In this document: positions 40,563-49,145 of the stretch, piece by piece
Layout of the letters: each line of letters starts with the position of its first letter
How positions within the stretch are numbered: the first letter of the stretch is position 1
The notes under the pieces: generated by a model
Seen by the model: the letters and a program-made list of their open reading frames with translations, nothing else
Database searches by the model: none
What the model was told of the DNA's origin: nothing
NCBI RefSeq assembly: GCF_000019165.1
Contig: NC_010337.2
Coordinates: forward strand, 1,727,001 to 1,791,000
Reading direction: 5' to 3'
Source of the DNA: Heliomicrobium modesticaldum Ice1
Lineage (GTDB): Bacteria; Bacillota; Desulfitobacteriia; Heliobacteriales; Heliobacteriaceae
DNA: 64,000 nt
Made by a program: the position numbers and the translations under genes

Positions 40563-43337
40563 CTACTCCTCCCCAAATCCCGCCAACCGTTTGGCATACC
40601 CCAACAGCCGCATTATGCAAAGATTCCGCCGGCGGAAAGCCCCTATCATATGCAACAAATTGTCCGGCTTGGCGTTGATCTCTACGATAATGGGCGCATC
40701 GTTCCGGGTGGGGATGATGTCGATGGCCAGTTCTCCGAAGGGGCCCACCTCGCTCTCCAGAAGGGCGAGCACCTTCCGGCAGAGGGCGTCGGCGCGCTCC
40801 TTGTAGGCCTCCCGCCGTTGGACGCCCATGGACGCTTTCAGGATGCGGCTGGCCAGGAGGTCCCATTCCACGTTGCCGTTCATCGGGAAGAGGTTGTCGG
40901 GGGCGACCCGGGCGACCAAGCCGGACCGCAGCCAGAGGCCTTTGCTGTTTTTGACATAGTAAAAGCGCGTCTCTACGGGCCGGTCTTTGTAAAGCAGAGC
41001 CGGGATGCCCTGCTGGACGATGGCCTTGTTGCTGCGCGGGATCTCTTTAATAAAGGCGGCCAGTTCTTTCTCGCTGGGGTTGAAGGTCTCTTCCCAGGTC
41101 GTTCGTTCGTCCAGTTGTCGCCCCCGTGCGCAGATCCGGTTGTCGGGTTCGAATTGCAGTTTAATGACGTCTTTTCCCCTGAAGCCGGCAGCCGGCTTGA
41201 TGAAGACGACGCCATGGCGGAAGAGCATCTCCAGGACCTGGCTGGCGTCGAGCAAGGGCTGCGTCTCCGGAAGAAAAGGCGCGATCTCAGGAGAACGTTG
41301 CAGCACCTTGTGGGTGACCAATTTATCTCCAGAGATCTTGAACAGCGACGGCGGGTTGATGAAGGGGATTTTATAGTGGTACTGCAAACGTTCGCGCATC
41401 GCGTTGGCGCGGTGCACTTCGGCGTATTCGTCGGCGAACATGCGGTCGTATATCACGTCCGGCATGGGAAAATCATGGGGTATCCACTGCGCATTCTCAC
41501 TGCCGGTGGATACGTAGCCGCGGACAGAGCGTTTTCCGGGGACGATGCTGTCCACGTTAAACACATAGGCGCAGATCCCTTTGTTTCGGGCCAAGCGGAT
41601 GATCCGCCGGTAGATCTTCGTCTGTCTGCCAAAAAACAATTCGCCGTGTTGGGTGCGGGGGCCAAGGATGCCGAGGAAGGGGCCGAGCCGGACTGACCGA
41701 ACGCCGTCCCTTAAAAAACTGAAGTTTTGATTTTCCAGCGCGGGCAGCTGCAGCAGTTCCGCCGTTTCCGGGGAGATCTGCACATACATGCTCTCCGGAT
41801 CAACCGCCGGCTCTACCTGTGCCTCGGCCACTGCGGCGCCGGCGCGAACCGACAGCAGTTCTCCCCTGCCGACACCCAGCTGGGAGCGGAGGGGAGCGCT
41901 CAGAAAAGCCAGCGCCGGTGTGGCGTAAAAGTTGTCCGGAATGGCGATCTGCCAGGCGGCGCGCAGGTCCGAATTGTCGTCCCAGGTTTGGCGGGTGAGG
42001 ATCTGTTCAAACAGCGGGAGGATGATGTTTCGGCGGTCGGTGAAATCATCAAAGCGGGCGATCTCGTCGAGGATCCCTTTCACCTCGTCATAAAGCAGAT
42101 CCGTCTTTGCCTTGTAGAAAGCCTCTTGCAGAGCAGGTGAGGTGAGGGGACGGGAGAGACAGAGCCGGTAGTTTTTGATGATGATCTTGACCCAATGGAG
42201 CACGGCCCGAGCGGTAGCGGGATTGACGATCCAACTGGGCGTCGTCAGGTATTGAAAACCATGGGGGGCGACGCGGAAGGCGCCCAACTGACCGTGTCTC
42301 GTTCGGTGCCGCCTCCGTCCACGGTGGGGATGTTCCACAAAGAGGAGGGGGAGACTCAGGTAGTTGTCAAGGACCCGGATCATCTCCAGGGTGGGCAAGA
42401 TGCCAAAGTGGATATGTCCGCCCACCTGGTAGCCGGCAAAAGGCATGCTCCCGGCCAGCCACTGTACATTCCGGTAGGGGCAGGCCTGGGTGCCGACCTG
42501 CATGATCCGTTCTAGCGACGCGATGATGGCGTCGGGGTCATTCGAGGGGTCGGGGCGGATCTCCGCCAGAGGGAAGATCTTGTTGGCGTTTTCCAGGCTC
42601 CGGTTGTCACAGCCGATGGGCCCCTCCATGGGCCAAAAGAAGGATGCAGGAAGCATGCGCATGGTCTGCGTCTGCCGGAGCATGAATTCCACGTCACAGC
42701 CCAAGGTGAAGTCGTCCGGCAGCGGCGCTTGTTGGAAATCAAAGGCGAGGCGCTGTACGGCTGCGGGGTAGCGGGTGATCCAGTCCTCCTGGAGTCTTTC
42801 CCCGGCGTTGACATCGAGCACCACGAGCCGGTTTTCCTTGTTCAGCGCCAGATCGACCTGCCCCCAGCGCAGCCCCAGGGCGTAGATGGAACGAACCGCC
42901 AGGGTGACCATCTCTTCCGAAGCGGTCATCGGCGCATAAGACCAGCCGAAAGCGGCTGTGCGGATCGGATACTCCAGGTTCTGGATGCGTTTCGGCGCCG
43001 CCTTGAAGGCCGCCACCGCTTCCAGACCGATGATGCAAATTCTGTATTCTTCGCTGATGTTCAGCAACTGGACATAATAATCACTTGGCTGTTCCCGGGT
43101 GGAGGCATAATCCTCGACAACCCGGATATCTTCCCCCTGATGATGACCGTAGGTGCGCCCCAGGATCGGAAACAGCGTCTCCGGCGTCGGTTCCACCACG
43201 TCCGGGCAGGGGAGCCGGTTGAGCTGCAGCAGACGAATGGCCGTTTCCCTGTCTCGAGCGTTGAGCACAGCCTGGGGTGGATTCTTAATAGAGGAGAAAA
43301 GGCAGTCGCCTTCATGAGGCGGTTGGTCAGCAACCAT
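40563..43337 (-). CDS. ATP-grasp / carboxylate-amine ligase / YheC-type ATP-grasp fusion
   Basis: 924 aa with three recognisable parts. Residues 1-190 look like an ATP-grasp domain (NPPQAVLNARDRETAIRLL, RICIIGLEAVAAFKA, LRWGQVDLALNKENRLVVLD, then VNAGE). About 205-450 resembles the glutamine-synthetase-like COOH-NH2 ligase type 2 (LGCDVEFMLRQ, GPIGCDNRSLENANKIFPLA, EIRPDPS, AGYQVGGHIHFGI). About 490-924 is the YheC/YheD spore-coat-type ATP-grasp (GRGELLSVRAG, RLARNKGICAYVFN, VIYDRMF, FIKPAAGFRGKDVI, GPFGELAIDI, APIIVEINAKPDN). Such enzymes join amino acids or peptides in spore or capsule modification. Substrates are unknown. The ATG has no good ribosome site, and the upstream ORF may be its true N-terminal part. 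Confidence 0.8.
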   Translation of the reverse strand: MVADQPPHEGDCLFSSIKNPPQAVLNARDRETAIRLLQLNRLPCPDVVEPTPETLFPILGRTYGHHQGEDIRVVEDYASTREQPSDYYVQLLNISEEYRICIIGLEAVAAFKAAPKRIQNLEYPIRTAAFGWSYAPMTASEEMVTLAVRSIYALGLRWGQVDLALNKENRLVVLDVNAGERLQEDWITRYPAAVQRLAFDFQQAPLPDDFTLGCDVEFMLRQTQTMRMLPASFFWPMEGPIGCDNRSLENANKIFPLAEIRPDPSNDPDAIIASLERIMQVGTQACPYRNVQWLAGSMPFAGYQVGGHIHFGILPTLEMIRVLDNYLSLPLLFVEHPHRGRRRHRTRHGQLGAFRVAPHGFQYLTTPSWIVNPATARAVLHWVKIIIKNYRLCLSRPLTSPALQEAFYKAKTDLLYDEVKGILDEIARFDDFTDRRNIILPLFEQILTRQTWDDNSDLRAAWQIAIPDNFYATPALAFLSAPLRSQLGVGRGELLSVRAGAAVAEAQVEPAVDPESMYVQISPETAELLQLPALENQNFSFLRDGVRSVRLGPFLGILGPRTQHGELFFGRQTKIYRRIIRLARNKGICAYVFNVDSIVPGKRSVRGYVSTGSENAQWIPHDFPMPDVIYDRMFADEYAEVHRANAMRERLQYHYKIPFINPPSLFKISGDKLVTHKVLQRSPEIAPFLPETQPLLDASQVLEMLFRHGVVFIKPAAGFRGKDVIKLQFEPDNRICARGRQLDERTTWEETFNPSEKELAAFIKEIPRSNKAIVQQGIPALLYKDRPVETRFYYVKNSKGLWLRSGLVARVAPDNLFPMNGNVEWDLLASRILKASMGVQRREAYKERADALCRKVLALLESEVGPFGELAIDIIPTRNDAPIIVEINAKPDNLLHMIGAFRRRNLCIMRLLGYAKRLAGFGEE

Positions 43338-43882
43338 GAACGATAATTTCCGACGAAAAAGCGCACAATGATCGGTGGGGAAGAATCAACCCTTTGCGCG
43401 AAGAGAGAGGGCGGAAATTGGCCGGAAGGAAATGCGGCATAGGAAAAGGAGGCATCAGAAAGCGAGGCGCCAGAAGACGAAGGATCGGGGAAAGCGGCAT
43501 CGGACGGTTTGTTTTTCGAGGGAACTGTAGAAACCACGTGGCCCGGGGCGTAGGGGACCGTTGGCTGTGACGTCGGGGGAAGGGGTGTTCGTTCCTCCGG
43601 GCTGTCCCTATTTGCGCTCCAGCGAAGGAAGAGATCAAGCTTCAACTGCATAAGCACCTCCCTTTTGAGGAGTGCCGAGAGGATCTCGTGAATGCTCTGG
43701 TTCAGTTCAATGAACTGGTCGAGTCCAACATGGGTGTCTTTGGCGGCAGCCTGCGCCCGGGCCGCTTCGGCTTCGAGCAGGCGCGCTAGGCTTTCCTCTT
43801 CTGAGGCAAATGCGGCGATGAGTTCCCGGAATGCCGGATGGCATGCGGAATCACATGATTTGCCATGTTCGGGCGATTTCAT
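43061..43882 (-). CDS. helical spore-coat-like protein, possibly the frameshifted N-terminus of the ATP-grasp fusion
   Basis: ATG 43882 has a good GGGGGA site. The first 95 residues are helical (FRELIAAFASEEESLARLLE, IELNQSIHEILSALLKREVL, then QLKLDLFLRW), of a kind common in short clostridial coat-associated proteins. A Pro/Ser/Ala linker follows (about 96-165), then PPIIVRFFVGNYRSWL. After about 43345 the frame reads Arg/Ser-rich nonsense while the -1 frame carries the clearly real ATP-grasp sequence, so the last 90 residues are probably not native. A 277-base overlap with the next gene would be most unusual. Confidence 0.55.
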   Translation of the reverse strand: MKSPEHGKSCDSACHPAFRELIAAFASEEESLARLLEAEAARAQAAAKDTHVGLDQFIELNQSIHEILSALLKREVLMQLKLDLFLRWSANRDSPEERTPLPPTSQPTVPYAPGHVVSTVPSKNKPSDAAFPDPSSSGASLSDASFSYAAFPSGQFPPSLFAQRVDSSPPIIVRFFVGNYRSWLLTNRLMKATAFSPLLRIHPRLCSTLETGKRPFVCCSSTGSPARTWWNRRRRRCFRSWGAPTVIIRGKISGLSRIMPPPGNSQVIIMSSC

Positions 43883-44048
43883 TCGGCAGTCCCCCTTTGT
43901 TCACCATATATGCCGGCGAAGAGGGTGGGATGTCCCTAGTCAGGTCTTTTTTCCATGGGCTTCTTTATCCCATCGGATCGGCGATATGGGAGAGCAAAGA
44001 GCGGGCCTTGCTGTAAGACAGGCCCATCGGAAAGCGAGCGCCCTGCCG

Positions 44049-44090
44049 AAAAAAGGGAGAGTCCACCGCAGATGCGGTGAGCTCTCCCTT
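44049..44090 (-). terminator. terminator after the cyclophilin gene
   Basis: On the minus strand AAGGGAGAG pairs with CTCTCCCTT around a CACCGCA/TGCGGTG inner stem, followed by six T. Confidence 0.9.
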
Positions 44091-44132
44091 TTATGTGAAA
44101 AACCATGTTTGTCATCCCTTGCGGCCCGACGG

Positions 44133-44828
44133 TCACTTCTCTTCGATGATAACCTTTTCCATGATGATCTCTTCAGTGGGCGCGCTCCTCTCGCCGCCAA
44201 AGCCAGCTGTCACCGGCGTGTCGGAGATCTTGAGCACCGTTTCCATGCCCTCGATGACCCGGCCGAAGACGGTGTAATTGGGCATCTGGTTGAGGTTTTT
44301 CGCTTTTTCTCCGTTGCAGATGAAGAACTGGCTGCCGTTCGTATTCGGGCCGGCGTTGGCCATGGCGACAACGCCCGGTCCGTAGGAGAGTTTGGGCGGC
44401 AGTTCGTCGGCGAATTTGTATCCGGGCCCGCCGGTTCCGTTCCCCAGAGGATCGCCCGTTTGGATCATGAAGTCTTTGATGATCCGGTGAAAGCGGATGC
44501 CGTCGTAGTAGCCTTCGCGGGCCAGAAAGACGAAGTTGTTGACCGTCTTCGGCGCATCAGCGGCCAGCAATGCGATCTCGAAGGTGCCCCGATTGGTCTG
44601 TATAGTCGCCGTGTACTGCTTTTTCGGATCGATCTGCATGGCCGGCGGCGCTTGGTACTTGTTGTTCCGTTCAGCCGTGGACGGCTTGGGGCTGTCGGGT
44701 TTGGCCGGGCGGGTCTGTTGGGGCGGTTCTTGCGCCTTTTTCTGTTCTGGTTCGTTGGAGCATCCGGCGGTTGTAAAGAGCGCCATCATCGCCACGGCGG
44801 CCACACCCGTTTTCCACATTTTTCGCAT
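44133..44828 (-). CDS. cyclophilin-type peptidyl-prolyl isomerase lipoprotein
   Basis: 231 aa from ATG 44828 with AAAGGA 9 bases upstream. A lipoprotein signal ([18 protein letters not shown]) anchors it outside the membrane, followed by a Pro/Gln/Lys-rich spacer and a full cyclophilin domain: [20 protein letters not shown], the active-site [46 protein letters not shown] and [11 protein letters not shown]. The active-site Arg, Phe and Gln residues are present. It likely assists folding of exported proteins. Confidence 0.93.
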   Translation of the reverse strand: MRKMWKTGVAAVAMMALFTTAGCSNEPEQKKAQEPPQQTRPAKPDSPKPSTAERNNKYQAPPAMQIDPKKQYTATIQTNRGTFEIALLAADAPKTVNNFVFLAREGYYDGIRFHRIIKDFMIQTGDPLGNGTGGPGYKFADELPPKLSYGPGVVAMANAGPNTNGSQFFICNGEKAKNLNQMPNYTVFGRVIEGMETVLKISDTPVTAGFGGERSAPTEEIIMEKVIIEEK

Positions 44829-44966
44829 GGTAACCCATCCTTTCCTGTAACATGGCGGCGTTTCTAGTATAATCGGCGCAAGCAGGGGGAACAAGTTGGG
44901 ACAGCCTTCTCATAGAGTGTTTTCAGACGTCTTCTTTTATGAGAAGATGGTAGCGGAGGTGAGGCC

Positions 44967-45482
44967 GTGAGCCTTTTTGATCGCATGCGTCGGATCTTTG
45001 AATCGGAGACCAACGCCGGAAAGCCGGTCCTGCGAGAGCGCACGCTCTTCGACCTCGATGTAAACGATATCGTCTCTCTCGATCTGGAGGATTGGGTGAT
45101 CGAGGGAAAGGTGACCTATCACAGTCTGCCCGGTGGGGTGATGTACTGGCTGAAGTCGGGACGTCAGCGGCAGGGGTTGCTGCTGGAACGCTCTGTGCCG
45201 GACAAGGCGGTGGTCATCACCCCCTTCGCCGGTCGCACAGACAACGTGAATGAGGTGAAGACCGAATATATCCTTGATGGGAAGCATTTCTTCCTCGATT
45301 ATCATGGAGAGGGGATTGTGGACGCCCTCGGCCTGACGCCGGTCCGCACCGGTTTGGTCATGTACTGGCAGTTCGAGACGGATGAGCGCCAGATCTACCG
45401 GATCGAGTGGCAGGAAGGTCGCTTTTTCCATTATGACGGACGCTGGATCGACGCCTTTGAGGTATCGATCGTCGCCGGTTAA
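44967..45482 (+). CDS. DUF4178 protein
   Basis: 171 aa, GTG start after GGAGGTGAGG. DUF4178 domain features are seen: DLDVNDIVSLDLEDWVIEGK, VTYHSLPGGVMYWLK, LVMYWQFETDERQIYRIEWQ, a beta-rich fold. In many genomes DUF4178 genes lie beside pspA and membrane-stress genes, as here (pspA follows 69 bases later). Its biochemical role is unknown. A soluble cytoplasmic protein. Confidence 0.8.
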   Translation: MSLFDRMRRIFESETNAGKPVLRERTLFDLDVNDIVSLDLEDWVIEGKVTYHSLPGGVMYWLKSGRQRQGLLLERSVPDKAVVITPFAGRTDNVNEVKTEYILDGKHFFLDYHGEGIVDALGLTPVRTGLVMYWQFETDERQIYRIEWQEGRFFHYDGRWIDAFEVSIVAG

Positions 45483-45551
45483 GGCGCCCCGAGCCAGCAG
45501 GGGATGCTGCCAGATTCACGATTGCAACATCATATAGGGAGGTTCCCTTGA

Positions 45552-46220
45552 ATGAGTTTATTCAAACGGCTGAAAGACCTCACGTTGTCCAATATCAATG
45601 CCCTTCTCGACAAAGCGGAAGATCCGGTGAAGATGCTCGACCAGTATCTCCGGGACATGGAAGAGGACATTCGAGATGCTTCCGATGCGATCGCCAAGCA
45701 GATCGCCGTGACCAAGAAGTTTGAAGCCCAGTACCGGGAAGCGGAGGCGATGGTGCAGAAGCGGCAGGAAGACGCTGTCAAAGCGATCAACGCCGGTCGC
45801 GACGACCTGGCCCGTCGGGCGCTGGAAGACAAGAAAAACCATGAAACCCGCATGAATGAGTACAAGGCCCAATTTGAGACCCACTCGGCTACCTCGGAGA
45901 AACTGAAGCGGCAGCTGGCCGATATGCGCAACGAGTTCGATAAGCTGAAAGCACGCCGGGATACCCTTGTCGCCCGCGCCAACGCCGCCAAGGCGACCAA
46001 GCAGGTCCACGACCTGCTGGGTGGATTTGACAACCGGTCGGCGCGGCACGGCTTCGATCGCATGGAGGAAAAGGTGGCATCTTTGGAAGCCAAGGCTGAG
46101 GCGAGCAAGGAACTGTCCCGCGGTCCTTCCGCCAGCTTGGATGATGAACTGGCGTCCTTGGACGAGGGATCGGCTGTCGATGACGAACTGGCGGCGCTGA
46201 AGCGCCAACTGGGCAAGTAA
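45552..46220 (+). CDS. pspA: PspA/IM30 family protein
   Basis: 222 aa, ATG with GGGAGGTTCCC upstream. Nearly the whole sequence is coiled coil in the ESCRT-III-like PspA pattern: an amphipathic start MSLFKRLKDLTLSNINALLD, DPVKMLDQYLRDMEEDIRDA, a long hairpin (residues 25-150) and a C-terminal acidic tail (ASLDEGSAVDDELAALKRQL). It binds and remodels stressed membranes. It probably forms a unit with the DUF4178 gene; psp partners such as PspC are absent. Confidence 0.92.
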   Translation: MSLFKRLKDLTLSNINALLDKAEDPVKMLDQYLRDMEEDIRDASDAIAKQIAVTKKFEAQYREAEAMVQKRQEDAVKAINAGRDDLARRALEDKKNHETRMNEYKAQFETHSATSEKLKRQLADMRNEFDKLKARRDTLVARANAAKATKQVHDLLGGFDNRSARHGFDRMEEKVASLEAKAEASKELSRGPSASLDDELASLDEGSAVDDELAALKRQLGK

Positions 46221-46233
46221 GAGGCAAAAAGAG

Positions 46234-46269
46234 CCCCCTGTCCGGCCTATTGCCGCGACAGGGGGTTTT
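46234..46269 (+). terminator. bidirectional terminator between pspA and lysE-type gene
   Basis: Perfect 9-bp CCCCCTGTC/GACAGGGGG, 14-base loop, T-run after. Confidence 0.9.
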
Positions 46270-46281
46270 CTCTTGCCATCA

Positions 46282-47013
46282 TCAGCCGGTCAAGGTCCAA
46301 TATAAGGTGGCTAAGGCCAGGCCGATCATCAGGAGGCCGAAGGCTTTCTGGATTTTCGGAAGGAAGTGCATCTGCCATTGGAAAAAGCGGGTCCGAGCCA
46401 GCTTGGAGATCGCTGCAAACCAGATTTCCTGCCCGAAGAGAATACCAAAGATGAATATAAGGCCGAGAAAGGGCGAAGTGGAATTCCAACTGGCGACGGC
46501 GGTCGTGCCTACGCCGATCCAGAGGGTGAGGGTGAAGGGGTTTAAGCCGGTGAGGATCATGCCGTTTAGAAGGGCTTGCTTTTTAGAACAGCTGCCGGAG
46601 GCGCCGGAGAAGAGCGCTCTTAAGGGAATGGGGCTGCTGCTGTGGGAAGGTGTTGCTTCCGACACGGTGTCGACAGAACCGGAAGCGGCGCGGGCCACCT
46701 GTTTGCCGGGCCGGAACAGGGAGTAACCGAGGATCAGCAGGATGATCGTGCTGGCCAGTCCAAAGACAGTGCGGATGATCGGTTGTTGCAATAAGGGAAC
46801 CAGCCCGAATTGGACGATCAGGAGGTAGAAACCGTCGGCGATGATCGCCCCTGTCCCGACGGCCAAGCCCATCCAAAAGCCATAGCGCATAGAATTGCGC
46901 AACACTTCGACGGCGATGGGACCGAGCGGCAAAGCTAGTGTGACGCCTAATAAGAGGCCGCTGAACAGCGCCTGGACCAGTTGCGCCGGCGAGGGGGGGA
47001 GTGCAAGTACCAA
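46282..47013 (-). CDS. LysE/RhtB family amino acid exporter
   Basis: 243 aa from TTG 47013, because AAAGGAGG lies 10 bases upstream (a TTG three codons earlier touches the site). Six hydrophobic helices with the LysE signature near the start, LLLGVTLALPLGPIAVEVLR, and GLNPFTLTLWIGVG at the start of the second half. A hydrophilic loop (residues about 105-140, Ser/Ala rich) is longer than usual. Substrate unknown. Confidence 0.85.
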   Translation of the reverse strand: MVLALPPSPAQLVQALFSGLLLGVTLALPLGPIAVEVLRNSMRYGFWMGLAVGTGAIIADGFYLLIVQFGLVPLLQQPIIRTVFGLASTIILLILGYSLFRPGKQVARAASGSVDTVSEATPSHSSSPIPLRALFSGASGSCSKKQALLNGMILTGLNPFTLTLWIGVGTTAVASWNSTSPFLGLIFIFGILFGQEIWFAAISKLARTRFFQWQMHFLPKIQKAFGLLMIGLALATLYWTLTG

Positions 47014-47150
47014 GCGATACAATCCTCCTTTCTCATTGCTTTACCAAATATGTGTATGCGCGGAAAGAATGATCAATTACCATAAAAATCAAAAGAAGGG
47101 GACCGATTTGACTTTTTTCAGTATAGCATAGGCGATCGCCTGTTGTCTAA

Positions 47151-47243
47151 TTGAAGGTTCAGGCTTTGTACAATCGCGCCTTTTATGGGAATATTGAAGA
47201 GGTGCTCCGCAAGATCATCACGGCCTATGAGGCGGCTCGTTAG
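47151..47243 (+). pseudogene. short C-terminal gene remnant
   Basis: An open stretch of 30 codons (KVQALYNRAFYGNIEEVLRK, then IITAYEAAR, stop) with protein-like composition but no ribosome site or upstream extension. It looks like the tail of a lost gene; I cannot name it. The rest of 47023-47377 holds only an A/T-rich stretch (TATAGCAT near 47120). Confidence 0.35.
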
Positions 47244-47377
47244 GGAACGGGACCGGTTGACGAGCCGTTTAAAAAACGTTGCCGGGAGAGGAATTTTTTT
47301 GATAGGGACAGAAAAGATTGGAAGGATATGGAAAAGCTCTGTCGAATAGGTGGTTGAGAAGGAGGGGAACAGGAAGC

Positions 47378-48484
47378 ATGAATCTGCCCGATGAGTTGAC
47401 GGTTGTTCAAGCCGCCAAAGTGACGGGATTGCAACGGTACACCCTGCGGGATGCGATCCATCGCGGCGATCTGGCCGCGAGGCAGCAGAAAGTCCCGGGA
47501 GGGTTCAAGTACCTGATCCCGCTGGAAGCTTTGCGGGAATTTGCGCGGCGTCGCGGGGTCCAGTCCAGCCTTCTCGGGTTGGAAGGAGAACAGTCGGCCC
47601 CGGTGGGCAAAGCGGCTGCGGCAGCCGTGCCGGCGCCGTCGATGACGGCGGGAGCGGTTGCCGCTTCGGTGGTCAAGCCGGAGGGGGCGATCACGGGAGA
47701 AGGGGCATACCCTGACCCCGAGAGGAGGTCCTTCGTAGACGGCATGCCACAGGACAAGGCGGCAGGGGCGCAGGCCCTACCTGTCGATTGGAGGGAGTTT
47801 CAGGAATCCACGCAGGAACTGATCCGGTTGTTGCGCGATCTCCCCCGGGAGGAACAACGCGCCGAAGGGCTTCTGGAAAATCGGCTGGAACAGATGCTTC
47901 AGCAGATTGTGGAGGTACAGTCCGATGTCTTGGGCCTGAAGAAGGGCTTTCATCAGCACTTGAGCAAGGTCGAGGGCCGGGTGATCAACCTGCAGCAGAG
48001 TGTGAACGGTGAACTGCGGACATCGATGGAGCGCATCCGCCAGGGGATGAATCAAGGACTGGACGAGTTCCGCTCCGGCTTGGATGCCTGGCAGCACAAT
48101 GTGGATACCGTCTTTGACGAGATGCGATCCACGCTCCAGGAGGTGGCGGCCAGCCAGTCTGACGCGGAGATGCGCCAGGCCTTCGTGCACAAGTTGTCTG
48201 TGGACAACCAGTCCACCATGGGCGAGGTGAAGAAGCTGATGGTAGAAGTGAGCGAGACGGTGGGCCAGATGGTCAGCGCTCAGCAAAGCAGCGCCCAGAC
48301 GCTGGAACGTCGCCTCGATGATGTGAAGGCCTCTGTCGATGGTGTGCGCCGCTCCGTCGATCGTTCGACAGAGATGATCATGAAGTGGCGTCAGAAGATG
48401 CAGATGGAGCAGAGCAAGCGCGGCGTCAAGGGCTGGTGGAACCGCCTCTGGGGAAAGTCCCAGACACCGGTGCTGTCCAAGTAG
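47378..48484 (+). CDS. HTH-coiled-coil protein of unknown function (RacA-like architecture)
   Basis: 368 aa from ATG 47378 (GAAGGAGGGG upstream). Residues 1-65 form an excisionase/MerR-type helix-turn-helix (LTVVQAAKVTGLQRYTLRDA, then GGFKYLIPLEALREFARRR). Residues 65-130 are Ala/Pro/Gly linker. Residues about 135-345 are a long coiled coil with hydrophobic repeats (VEVQSDVLGLKKGFHQHL, GRVINLQQSVNGELRTSMER, VRRSVDRSTEMIMKWRQKM). A basic tail ending RGVKGWWNRLWGK could touch membrane through its Trp residues. The B. subtilis chromosome-anchoring protein RacA has the same three-part layout, but sequence homology is not claimed. Confidence 0.6.
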   Translation: MNLPDELTVVQAAKVTGLQRYTLRDAIHRGDLAARQQKVPGGFKYLIPLEALREFARRRGVQSSLLGLEGEQSAPVGKAAAAAVPAPSMTAGAVAASVVKPEGAITGEGAYPDPERRSFVDGMPQDKAAGAQALPVDWREFQESTQELIRLLRDLPREEQRAEGLLENRLEQMLQQIVEVQSDVLGLKKGFHQHLSKVEGRVINLQQSVNGELRTSMERIRQGMNQGLDEFRSGLDAWQHNVDTVFDEMRSTLQEVAASQSDAEMRQAFVHKLSVDNQSTMGEVKKLMVEVSETVGQMVSAQQSSAQTLERRLDDVKASVDGVRRSVDRSTEMIMKWRQKMQMEQSKRGVKGWWNRLWGKSQTPVLSK

Positions 48485-48513
48485 TTGCGTACGTCTGAAT
48501 AAAAGTCTGCTAA

Positions 48514-48548
48514 GGGCGGAGGAGATCCATCTTGCTCCGCTCTTTTTT
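48514..48548 (+). terminator. terminator after the HTH-coiled-coil gene
   Basis: GCGGAG/CTCCGC stem with flanking G-T pairs, followed by six T. Confidence 0.85.
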
Positions 48549-48596
48549 GTTGTCTGAAAATAGCCAACTGCTCTTATCTTTGGAGACTCACCCAAA

Positions 48597-48740
48597 TTAT
48601 GTCGTTGGCCGCAGGGACTTGAAGCCGCGTTGGAGGATCTCCTTGGCGTCCGAGATGATCAGAAAGGCTTAGGGATCGATTTCCTAGACGGTGTGCTTCA
48701 GGGCCAACAGTTGGTTCGGCTCGATGGCGCAGAGTCCCTT
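48597..48740 (-). pseudogene. YitT/DUF2179-type C-terminal remnant
   Basis: Reading leftward the DNA encodes EPNQLLALKHTV, stop, EIDP, stop, AFLIISDAKEILQRGFKSLR, stop. This matches the end of YitT-family membrane proteins (EIDPxAF...EVLGRGF). Two in-frame stops and no upstream membrane helices show it is dead. The remaining gap up to 49145 contains no convincing gene; a TATAAT at 49036-49041 probably belongs to the next gene's promoter. Confidence 0.65.
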
Positions 48741-49145
48741 CTACAAACGGTTCCTCGAATGAGCATCCATGCATGCTCAGCAGCCGTCCTTGTTAGCCTG
48801 TGCCGACGCTGGGACGGCTATGATCTTGATGAAAAAATTGTAAAGAAAACAGACTACGGAAGCAACCTTTTTGTCGCGCGCTACGTCACTATGAAGAGAA
48901 GATGAGGCGGTGGTGCGATGTTGAAGGAGGGCGACCGCCCTTTCTGCGGCGGCGAGGCGCTGGGATCTGCTGAAAAGGAAAAGCCGAAAGGGGACGGGAA
49001 GCGGGTATCGGCGCGATGGTCATGCTGTATACTGGTATAATCGAAGTTAATGAAGGAACGACGATAAGAATTGGCGAATAAAAAGTGGGTACAACAGCCT
49101 TTTGTTCGGAGAAAGCAAATCGGCCGCCGGGGCTGAGAGGTGATA

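Noticed and set aside
48630-48905. 91-aa plus-strand frame
   Set aside because: It is antisense to the YitT remnant, lacks a ribosome site and has no recognisable domain.
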